Both the position numbers and the translations under genes were made by a program. Of a stretch of 47,019 nt of DNA, positions 30,750-38,095 are shown one piece after another (positions within the stretch are counted from its first letter, which is position 1; every line of letters begins with the position of its first letter). The notes beneath the pieces were generated by a model. It was not told the DNA's origin, did no database searches, and worked only from the letters and a program-made list of their open reading frames with translations. The stretch lies in IMG/VR virus record IMGVR_UViG_3300025093_000037, positions 1-47,019 of that record; one strand, 5' to 3'. This DNA comes from a virus.

Positions 30750-31264
30750 TGGCTTACACTCAGGCGACCCCAATTAACTGGCTCTCCAACAATATGCTTG
30801 TTCAGCAGTTGTCGACTAATGGCGACGGGACTGGAACTGTTGAGGCCATCGGCGATTATTCAGTAGCGGCTGAAGAGTTCTATATCGAGGCGACTAGGCA
30901 CTGCCATCTTGAACAGCTGACTATCAAGATCGAGGACGTTGGCTCTTTCGATTCTGGTTTCTATGGCAACAATGTCACGTTGACTAACGGCATTGTCGTC
31001 GAAAAGCGGAACGCAGCCGACGTTGTTCAGTTCAATTTGACGCCCTTTCCGATTATGAAGACGGCCGACTGGGCGGCATATTGCTACGACTTGACGCTGT
31101 TCTCTTGGGGGGCTGGCAACGAGACGGCTGCAGCGCGTTGGCAATTCTCTTCGTTTGTGAAGGACGGCGTGCAGCTGTCTGCTGGAGAGAAGTTTGTTGT
31201 TAGGTTCAACGATGACTTCTCGGGTCTTGTCCGTCATGAGTTCTTGATTGAAGGCAATTACTAG
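30749..31264 (+). CDS. Putative structural (decoration-like) protein
   Basis: 171 residues, predicted beta-rich (EFYIEATRHCHLEQLTIKIE, FSSFVKDGVQLSAGEKFVVR). The pattern and place in the head block suggest a head decoration or head-associated protein. No family is recognised. More T-ending codons than the left-arm genes. Confidence 0.6.
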   Translation: MAYTQATPINWLSNNMLVQQLSTNGDGTGTVEAIGDYSVAAEEFYIEATRHCHLEQLTIKIEDVGSFDSGFYGNNVTLTNGIVVEKRNAADVVQFNLTPFPIMKTADWAAYCYDLTLFSWGAGNETAAARWQFSSFVKDGVQLSAGEKFVVRFNDDFSGLVRHEFLIEGNY

Positions 31265-31273
31265 GAGATCTAA

Positions 31274-31591
31274 ATGTCTGACCATCGTCCCGGGTATGAG
31301 CGAATTGGAAACAGTTGGCGGCGTGTCAGTGACACGGCGATGGCTGATGTTGCTCGTCGCAATGATGCTGAGTTCCGGGCTGAGGCTGGCAGTGACGAAG
31401 CGTTCATTGCGACTCATGTTCCTTCGGTTGAGGAAGCCGTGTCTGGGCCTGAGCCTGTGGACATCGACAAGATGACGAAGCAGGAGCTTGTTGACTTTGC
31501 TTCTGAGCATGAGATCGATGTCGATGAGGGTTCCAAGAAAGACGACATCCGTGATCACATTCATGCCGTGATGGATACGGCGGGCGAGTGA
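31274..31591 (+). CDS. Small protein with HeH/SAP-like domain
   Basis: 105 residues, ATG behind TAGGAGATC. Residues 60-100 (DIDKMTKQELVDFASEHEID, then SKKDDIRDHIHAVM) match the helix-extension-helix (HeH/SAP/Rho-N-like) pattern common in small phage head-tail proteins. The first half has a GYERIGNSWRRV motif. It may be a head-completion or DNA-contact protein. Start and stop overlap neighbours. Confidence 0.65.
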   Translation: MSDHRPGYERIGNSWRRVSDTAMADVARRNDAEFRAEAGSDEAFIATHVPSVEEAVSGPEPVDIDKMTKQELVDFASEHEIDVDEGSKKDDIRDHIHAVMDTAGE

Positions 31592-31908
31592 TGCCGAAAG
31601 TGATGACTGTTGTGGCTTCTTTGTCGACTTCTTTGGGGGATGCGAATCTGCCTTTCGAAGTTGAAGAAGGGACTGCTGAGTGGGACGACGCTATGGACAT
31701 GATTAAGCGTGGCCTTGCTAGAACGATGTTGGTCACTGAAGTGGACGTGATGCGTGCCGGGGCCGAGCGTCCGCTGATCGAAGTCCTTGAAGGGCTTGCG
31801 GAGCCGCTCACCTTTGATATTTCCGCTGCTGTTTCTGAAGATCGTGAAGAAGATTCGATGGACCCCGAAAGTATCGGGACCTACGACTATGAGGAAGGAG
31901 GGGAGTAG
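31591..31908 (+). CDS. Protein of unknown function, head-tail region
   Basis: 105 residues from the TGATG overlap at 31591. Begins with a strand (KVMTVVASLSTSLG), has a helix AEWDDAMDMIKRGLARTM, and ends very acidic (EDREEDSMDPESIGTYDYEE). No family is recognised; a structural or chaperone role is likely from position. Confidence 0.6.
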   Translation: MPKVMTVVASLSTSLGDANLPFEVEEGTAEWDDAMDMIKRGLARTMLVTEVDVMRAGAERPLIEVLEGLAEPLTFDISAAVSEDREEDSMDPESIGTYDYEEGGE

Positions 31909-31910
31909 CC

Positions 31911-33053
31911 ATGGCACTTCCCGAAGTGATTACTCAGTGCTTCTCGCCTCTTGATGTTTGCGGCGCTCAGCTGAACCGGCTGGGCTGCAACGGCGAGATC
32001 TTGCAGGGCACCGATGACGTCAAGATCGCTTGCGATCTTCTCGATATCTCCCTGACCCCGAACACTACGCCATCTCGGTCGGACGTTGCCCGCAACGGCG
32101 GCCAGGTCAAGGTGGCTGAGCGTGTGCTGCCTAGCGTCACCGAGGACTACTCGTTGACGATGAACTTGTCGCCCAGGATCGACGTCGGTCTGCTGGAGCT
32201 GATGGGCACCCATGAGGCGATTGTCGATGACCTTGGGGTCTACGACTGGCAGTCTCCTGGCAGCCGGATCGGTATCAAGCCTTACGCTGCAGGCGAGCAG
32301 GGCTGCGCATGCACCAATACGCAGACTTGCGATAACGGCGTTTCGCTGCTGGTCTGGTTCAACAACACGGCTCTGCCGACCAATGAGAAGGCACCGTACG
32401 TGGTGTTTGCTTTCCCGATGGTGAAGTTCGCTCCGAACGGATCGTGGGACATCAGCGATACGTACAGCAACCGTCAGTACATCGGGACACCGGAGACGAA
32501 CGCTCACTGGATCGACCCGACGGTTTACGACGATCAGGCTCTGGTCGCTGCTCGGGGTCCTGGTTTCATCTTCCCCGAGTCGATCGGTCTTGATGTTCCG
32601 TGGGCAGCTTGGGTTACTGCGACCCCGGCTCCGGGTGGTTGCGACTGCACCAGCTGCAACTACGAGTACACCTCGTCGGCTGCTCTTGGTGGGGTTGTTG
32701 ATACCGAGGAGATCGGTATCGCTGTCACTCCGTCGACGACCTTCACGGGCGGCGGCGGCGAGGCTCAGCCTGCTGACACGATCGATTTCGACTACTCGAT
32801 CAGCAATCCGTCCTCTACTGATGGGCTCACCTCGATCCTGGTCAATGATGCCGTTGCTGGTGTCACTGACTTGGCCGTTGCTGACATCGCTGGTGGCGCT
32901 GGCCCCACGTCGACTGGTGCGCAGACCTACTCGGTCACGGCGGCTGATGTTGCTCGTGGATTCGTGACCACCTTTGCGGTGGTGACGGCTCTCAATGTGA
33001 ACGGTCGAGAGGTCAGCAACAGTGTTGTGACTACTGTGGACCTGACCCCCTGA
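31911..33053 (+). CDS. Putative major tail tube protein with Ig-like C-terminal domain
   Basis: 380 residues, ATG behind GGAGGGGAG. Residues 1-240 have features of actinophage tail tube proteins: VKIACDLLDISLTP, EDYSLTMNLSPRIDVGLLEL, and YVVFAFPMVKFAPNGSWDIS near 155-175. Residues 265-380 form a separate beta domain (AQPADTIDFDYSISNPSS, TYSVTAADVARGFVTTFAVV) of the DUF11/Ig-like kind, often exposed on virion surfaces. Its place between capsid and connector genes, rather than after the tail terminator, is unusual and leaves a head decoration role possible. Confidence 0.55.
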   Translation: MALPEVITQCFSPLDVCGAQLNRLGCNGEILQGTDDVKIACDLLDISLTPNTTPSRSDVARNGGQVKVAERVLPSVTEDYSLTMNLSPRIDVGLLELMGTHEAIVDDLGVYDWQSPGSRIGIKPYAAGEQGCACTNTQTCDNGVSLLVWFNNTALPTNEKAPYVVFAFPMVKFAPNGSWDISDTYSNRQYIGTPETNAHWIDPTVYDDQALVAARGPGFIFPESIGLDVPWAAWVTATPAPGGCDCTSCNYEYTSSAALGGVVDTEEIGIAVTPSTTFTGGGGEAQPADTIDFDYSISNPSSTDGLTSILVNDAVAGVTDLAVADIAGGAGPTSTGAQTYSVTAADVARGFVTTFAVVTALNVNGREVSNSVVTTVDLTP

Positions 33054-33066
33054 TTAAGGAGCGCCG

Positions 33067-33900
33067 ATGGGTAGCTGGGCCACGCTCGCTGACCTATTTG
33101 ATTGCTGCCCATCTGGCGACTTTCAGAAGCAAACAGGGATCACGCTGCCCAGCAACTGGGACGGCGTGGTCCCTGCGCCTTCTGGCGGCGCTCACGAGGC
33201 TTGGTGGACGTCTCTGAACACTGCGCAGCAGAACTCGCTTCTGGCTGCTCAGGACGTTCTGGACGCCGCTCAGCAGTGGCTGCACCAGAAGACGTGTCAC
33301 AAGTGGCCTGGGATCACGACTAGAACGATCTGGTTGGATCCTGAGTGCAGGTATGACCCGATTGATCTGAGTCTTGAGCTTGGTCGGGTCGAGTCAATTG
33401 TTCAGGTCGTTGAGTATGTCGAGCCTGTTGTTTCGGGGACCACTGGCACGGTCAGTGTGGTGGACTCGGATACGTACCGGCTTGAGGATCATGCTGTTCT
33501 GGTTCGTCAGGCGACTGACAGTAAGCCGGATCCTTGGCCGGAACAGGACGGCGATTTGCCGTTGGGTTATCCGGGGACTTGGAACGTTCAGTTGCAACTT
33601 GGGGAGATGCCGGGGAAGCTGCACACGTTGGCGGTCGCTCAGTTGGGTTGCGATCTTCTTAGCGTTTGTTTGCTGACGCCTTCGGCGTGTGACACGTTGC
33701 CTGAAGGTGTCACGTCGATGAACCGTAATGGGGTTACGTTGACGGTGCGTTCGATGCTTGAGGCGCTTCAGGCTGGCGGAACCAATAATGAGTTCACTGA
33801 TATGTTCTTGAACGCTTATGGCTGTGATCGTGGTGACTATGCCGGGATGAGAGATCCGGCTGATGTGTCTCCGTTTATAGCTGTAGGCGATGCTGAATGA
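33067..33900 (+). CDS. Head-tail connector (adaptor) protein
   Basis: 277 residues, ATG behind AAGGAG. The pattern of actinophage adaptors is visible: helices around LNTAQQNSLLAAQDVLDAAQ; a KWPGITTRTIW strand; VESIVQVVEYVEPV; DTYRLEDHAVLVRQ; then LAVAQLGCDLLSVCLL; LPEGVTSMNRNGVTLTVRSM (family 'LPrrVtsvtRqGvs'); and FTDMFLNAYG. It binds below the portal to start the neck. Length is slightly above normal owing to an N-terminal extension. Confidence 0.8.
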   Translation: MGSWATLADLFDCCPSGDFQKQTGITLPSNWDGVVPAPSGGAHEAWWTSLNTAQQNSLLAAQDVLDAAQQWLHQKTCHKWPGITTRTIWLDPECRYDPIDLSLELGRVESIVQVVEYVEPVVSGTTGTVSVVDSDTYRLEDHAVLVRQATDSKPDPWPEQDGDLPLGYPGTWNVQLQLGEMPGKLHTLAVAQLGCDLLSVCLLTPSACDTLPEGVTSMNRNGVTLTVRSMLEALQAGGTNNEFTDMFLNAYGCDRGDYAGMRDPADVSPFIAVGDAE

Positions 33901-33911
33901 GAGGGAAGTAA

Positions 33912-34301
33912 ATGGCATCTCCAAATTGGTCGGACCTTGTGTTTGACGGGGCTCTTGATGTGATTGCCGACAATTGCACTCGTGTCGATATTTGTGGCAC
34001 TGAGCCGACGACTTATGCTGAGGCGACGAGCACTTATACGCTTGCGAATTACACGTTGACTGCGGGCGATGGTCTTGGAGATTGGGTTATCGCTAATGGC
34101 GATACTTCTGGCCGTAAGTTGACCATGAATCAGCAGACCGGGAACACGGCGACTGGTACTGGTAATGGCAACTTTCTTGCGTTTACTGATGGGTCTTCCG
34201 TGCTGTACGGAGTCATTGATGGCGATGGCGGTTCTGTTGCTGTGGGTGTGGCTGTAGATATTTCTGCAGTTGATGTTCTTGAGATTCGAGATCCGAGCTG
34301 A
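33912..34301 (+). CDS. Small conserved-type phage structural protein
   Basis: 129 residues, ATG behind GAGGGAAG. Begins MASPNWSDLVFDGALDVIAD and continues CTRVDICGTEPTTYAEATS, TLTAGDG, SGRKLTM, GNFLAFTDGSSVLYGVIDG. This is a pattern I associate with a widespread small phage protein near fibre or structural genes, probably beta-rich, role not established. T-ending codons are frequent, in contrast to the GC-rich genes that follow. Confidence 0.6.
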   Translation: MASPNWSDLVFDGALDVIADNCTRVDICGTEPTTYAEATSTYTLANYTLTAGDGLGDWVIANGDTSGRKLTMNQQTGNTATGTGNGNFLAFTDGSSVLYGVIDGDGGSVAVGVAVDISAVDVLEIRDPS

Positions 34302-34312
34302 TCCGAGCGCCT

Positions 34313-34332
34313 ATCATCTCTGCATTGATGAT
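34313..34332 (+). other. Small hairpin at the left edge of the GC-rich cassette
   Basis: ATCATC (34313-34318) pairs with GATGAT (34327-34332) around an eight-base loop, between the stop at 34301 and ATG 34347. No U-tract. It may be incidental or a weak processing signal. Confidence 0.3.
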
Positions 34333-34346
34333 CTGAGGAGTTAGAA

Positions 34347-36257
34347 ATGGCAATCGTCGACGCTGATTGGTCATTCGACAACGCGACCGGAAACATTCGG
34401 TATATCGGGGACGACCACAACGGAGCCGCCCCGTCCTACGCCACGGTCATCGAGCTGCACCGCTGGCTTCAGGACCTTGCCGACGACGCAGTGTTCAGCG
34501 GCGACGACGAGCTGGACATCACGGTCGTCAACCCGTCGTCTCGTTCGACCGACAACATCATCACCCTTATCGGGTCGGCGAACATCGACGACGCCAGCAG
34601 CGAGCACCTGTACGACGGGTCGATCATCCAGGCGTCCGGCGCGGAGATCTACGACGGCATCGTCAACTTTGGCAACCCGCAAGTACAGATTCAGGTCCAC
34701 CAGGACGGCGCAGTGCTGGCCGACGACTGGTGGAACAAGTCGATCGGCGGAACCCACGACGGCGCAGCCGACGCTTCGGTTCTGACCGACTCTGGTGAAG
34801 CTTGGACGACCGACCAGTTCGTCGACTACACGATTTACAACGTGACGGACGGGTCGTCGGGCATCATCACCGCCAACACTGCGACCACTATCACGGCGAC
34901 GCTCGCTGGTGGCACCGACGACGACTGGGACATCGGCGACGCCTACGTGATCGGCGTACCGCTGAACGCCGACGCCAACCAGGGCATCTCTCACCGGTTC
35001 ATGCTGAAGGTCCGCACCGGCGGATCGGACACCGACGGCCGTCGCCTCCTCGGCACCTCCCGTCGGTTCGGGAAGACCTACAGCGAGTTCTCGATCAACG
35101 GCACCTCGCGTGGCAACAACGTCCTCGCCCTGAACGACGCCGACGACCTCAACAACGCAACCGCCGAAGCGACCGTCGCAGGTTGGACCACGATCGTCAA
35201 CCAGACCGAGGGCTACGTCGGCCTCGACGTCGACGGCAACGGCTCCGACGAGTTCTACTACTCCGAGTGGGACCGGGCTGCGCTCTCGATCAACTCGCTC
35301 TACGAGCGCACGAAGTACCTGAGCCGCGACGGCTCGGCCTCGACCCTCTACGGGCTGAACGGCGAACTGTTCCGCGGCATCACCCACGAGATCGACGTCG
35401 ACACACCGACCGGCACCTTCGCCGCAGTCGAAGCCGTCTCATGGACTGGCGGCACTGGCCAGCTCCTCGCCATCGACTCGACGACCGCCCCGACGAAGAT
35501 GTGGATTCAGTTGCTCACCGGAACGGTGCCAGGCGACGGAGTCACCATCACCGGCGCATCGACGGCGACCGCCGACGTCAACGTCACCGTCACGGCACGG
35601 ACCCTGTCGACCCCGTTCATCGGCGCATCGACCGGGTCGGCGATCATCGGGTCCTACGGCTTGGGCATCCAGCCGACCGACCTGACCCAGAACGACCTTC
35701 TGTTCGACCTGACCAACACGTCGAACCAGCCGCCGAACAACGTGACCTTCACGGTGGGCGGTCTCGTGTCGACCGAGGACCGGGTCCTCGTGTTCCCATG
35801 GGACGGCGTTTCGGTCGACGCCGAGAACAACCCCGCGATCGACGTCGACCAGCTTTCGCTGAACACGACACTGAGCGCAGCGGGCCAGACGTCGGTAGTC
35901 GTCACCACGACGATCCCGTCCGACACGCCATCGTCGGGCACGATCCGGGTGCAGTTGGACGACGGCCGGTACCGTCGAGTCCCGTACACCAGTTACACGG
36001 GCTCGACGTTCACGACGGCCTCGACCAACTGGAGCGATCCCGACGACGCGACGGCGGGCAACAACGTGTGGATCTCCTACATCGACGAGACCGCTTCGGG
36101 CACTAGCGCCAGCTACACGGCGGTGTACTCGACCGACCGCGACCTTGGCGTGCTTGTGCGTGACGGCGGCGGCACCCCGATCAAGCAGTACATCACGTCC
36201 GCAGTGTTCGGTTCCGCTGACTCGACGACGACAGCGATCCGCACCACCGACGAATGA
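34347..36257 (+). CDS. Large virion-type protein, probable fibre/spike component
   Basis: 636 residues, ATG behind GAGGAG. N-terminal DWSFDNATGNIRYIGDDHNG followed by APSYATVIELHRWLQDLADD is shared with structural proteins of many environmental phages; the rest is beta-rich with Thr/Ser/Asp/Gly repeats (STTAPTKMWIQLLTGTVPGD, GASTATADVNVTVTARTLST). Third codon positions are almost all G or C, unlike the flanking genes. Likely part of an adhesion or surface structure. Confidence 0.65.
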   Translation: MAIVDADWSFDNATGNIRYIGDDHNGAAPSYATVIELHRWLQDLADDAVFSGDDELDITVVNPSSRSTDNIITLIGSANIDDASSEHLYDGSIIQASGAEIYDGIVNFGNPQVQIQVHQDGAVLADDWWNKSIGGTHDGAADASVLTDSGEAWTTDQFVDYTIYNVTDGSSGIITANTATTITATLAGGTDDDWDIGDAYVIGVPLNADANQGISHRFMLKVRTGGSDTDGRRLLGTSRRFGKTYSEFSINGTSRGNNVLALNDADDLNNATAEATVAGWTTIVNQTEGYVGLDVDGNGSDEFYYSEWDRAALSINSLYERTKYLSRDGSASTLYGLNGELFRGITHEIDVDTPTGTFAAVEAVSWTGGTGQLLAIDSTTAPTKMWIQLLTGTVPGDGVTITGASTATADVNVTVTARTLSTPFIGASTGSAIIGSYGLGIQPTDLTQNDLLFDLTNTSNQPPNNVTFTVGGLVSTEDRVLVFPWDGVSVDAENNPAIDVDQLSLNTTLSAAGQTSVVVTTTIPSDTPSSGTIRVQLDDGRYRRVPYTSYTGSTFTTASTNWSDPDDATAGNNVWISYIDETASGTSASYTAVYSTDRDLGVLVRDGGGTPIKQYITSAVFGSADSTTTAIRTTDE

Positions 36258-36307
36258 TCGGGCCGCACGACACAAGGTTCTAGCTGCGAGCAGGAGGGCA
36301 GCATCGA

Positions 36308-37873
36308 ATGGCCGTCACTTCTCTGCTCACCAGTCTGGAAGATTTCGAGGCACCCGGCGCGACCTTCACCGGCATCAACTCGGGTCCCGGCGCATCCGAC
36401 AACGGCGACATCTTCATCGAAGGCGCTCAGTCTGGTGGCCGTCGTGTAGACAATGCCACCGACAAAGGCTTCCTCGTGTCTGTGCCGAGCACGGACCTGT
36501 CGGGCGCTGGAGAGCACATCAAGCACTGGGTCTTCGTGACGCAGTGGCCTCAGGTCACAGCGCTCAACATCCGGTTCGGCTCCGGCACCGGCACAGCAGA
36601 CACCGACGATCACTCGTTGCCGGTCGCCGAGTTCCCGTCGCTCGGCGGATTCGTTCCGGTGTGGGTCGACTGCGACCGCACCCCCGAACGTGCCGGAGCG
36701 TCGACCGACCTCACAGCGGTCGTGAACTCGGGCTGCATGATCACGATCGGCGACGTCGGCGGCGCAGCCGACAACTTCATCATCGACGAGATCCTCCACG
36801 GCACTAGCGGCTTGCAATGGACCGGGTCGAGCGGCACGATCAGCGACTTCAGAACCTACGAAGACACCAACTCCGAAGGCGTGCTCGTCGTCTTGAACGG
36901 CATCGACTTCTGCTACGCCCGCCTAGAACTAGGCGACGGCACCACCACGACCGGGTTCACGATGCAGGACGGTTCGCTGATCTTCCCCGATCAGTCGCTC
37001 GTCGAATCGACATGGATGGGCGTGACCGTCGACGCCTCAAAGACCGGCGACACGTTCACGTTCGCCGACCAAACGATCGCATCGTCGGACGTCGTCGGCG
37101 CAGGCAAGCGGCCCGACTTCATCGTCACAGGCACCGCTGCAACCGTGTCGCTCAACTCTGGGACGCTCATGCTCGGCATGCGCCAGATCACTTGGACGTC
37201 GGCAGTGACCGTCACGGGCGGAACCTACGACGCGATCGGCCTCACCCAAGGCAACGCCGACGTGTCGGGCTGCACGATCCAGACCAGAGCGGCGACGAGC
37301 GTCGCAGCCATCACCGACCCCGACTTCACGAACCTCGCCGACATCGACTTCGCCCAGTCCGGCGCAGGCCACGCCATCGAGATCGCAGCGGCAGGCACCT
37401 ACACGCTCAACGGACTGCGCGGCCTAGATACGAGCGGGGGCTACGGGGCGAACACGACCGACTCGGCTGCGCTCGACATCACCGCTTCGACCGGCACCGT
37501 CACACTCAACATCACCAACGGCGGCGCGACCCCGACCTACAAGACCGCCGGGGCGACCGTCGTGATCAACAACGCCGTCGACCTGACCGTCACGGTCACC
37601 GACTCTACCGACGGCTCAGCATTGCAGGACGCACGCGTGTACCTCACCGCCGACACGGGCGGGCCGGAAACCGTCGGCACCGTCCTTATCAACGAACTGA
37701 CCACGGCGGCAGGTGTCGCAACCGAGTCTTACGCCTACACCGCCGACCAGCCGGTCACGGGCTGGGTGCGCAAGTCGACCACCCCTGGCGCTCTCTACAA
37801 GGAAGCTAGCCTGACAGGAACAATCACCTCGGGCGGCTACACGCAGGCTGCCCCGATGACCCCGGACGAGTGA
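36308..37873 (+). CDS. Beta-rich virion protein, probable fibre/spike component
   Basis: 521 residues, ATG behind CAGGAGGG. N-terminal 160 residues look like a carbohydrate-binding-type jelly roll (LEDFEAPGATFTGINSGPGA, HWVFVTQWPQVTALNIRFGS). The centre (about 190-420) is a run of short beta strands as in beta-helices. The end (430-515) is an Ig-like domain (TVTVTDSTDGSALQDARVYL). Strong GC3 bias as in its neighbours. Probably contacts the host surface. Confidence 0.65.
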   Translation: MAVTSLLTSLEDFEAPGATFTGINSGPGASDNGDIFIEGAQSGGRRVDNATDKGFLVSVPSTDLSGAGEHIKHWVFVTQWPQVTALNIRFGSGTGTADTDDHSLPVAEFPSLGGFVPVWVDCDRTPERAGASTDLTAVVNSGCMITIGDVGGAADNFIIDEILHGTSGLQWTGSSGTISDFRTYEDTNSEGVLVVLNGIDFCYARLELGDGTTTTGFTMQDGSLIFPDQSLVESTWMGVTVDASKTGDTFTFADQTIASSDVVGAGKRPDFIVTGTAATVSLNSGTLMLGMRQITWTSAVTVTGGTYDAIGLTQGNADVSGCTIQTRAATSVAAITDPDFTNLADIDFAQSGAGHAIEIAAAGTYTLNGLRGLDTSGGYGANTTDSAALDITASTGTVTLNITNGGATPTYKTAGATVVINNAVDLTVTVTDSTDGSALQDARVYLTADTGGPETVGTVLINELTTAAGVATESYAYTADQPVTGWVRKSTTPGALYKEASLTGTITSGGYTQAAPMTPDE

Positions 37874-38091
37874 CCGTGTCTGAAGACTTCAACCCGATCG
37901 TGAACGGCCGCAACATCCAGGCGCTCGTGCAACGCTGCAACGACATCGACCAGCAGCTCGCCGATCTTCGCTCGGCGCTCGACGCCATGCGTGGCCTCGT
38001 GATGACGCAGCAGAACCAGTTGCAGGTGATGGCCCAGAACTACGGGCAGGCGATGGGCGCTCTCCTCAACGGCGCAAGCACGACCGAGTGA
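37870..38091 (+). CDS. Small coiled-coil protein
   Basis: 73 residues from GTG 37870, overlapping the upstream stop (GTGA); GTG 37876 is an alternative. Residues 16-55 (ALVQRCNDIDQQLADLRSAL, DAMRGLVMTQQNQLQVMAQN) form a clear heptad coiled coil, probably a trimeric or tetrameric assembly helper for the fibre cassette. Confidence 0.65.
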   Translation: MTVSEDFNPIVNGRNIQALVQRCNDIDQQLADLRSALDAMRGLVMTQQNQLQVMAQNYGQAMGALLNGASTTE

Positions 38092-38095
38092 ACTG

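Noticed and set aside
34371-36275. Long minus-strand frames and a long plus-strand alternative frame in the fibre cassette
   Set aside because: Extreme G/C at third positions leaves other frames free of stops; the products are Arg/Val/Asp-rich nonsense.
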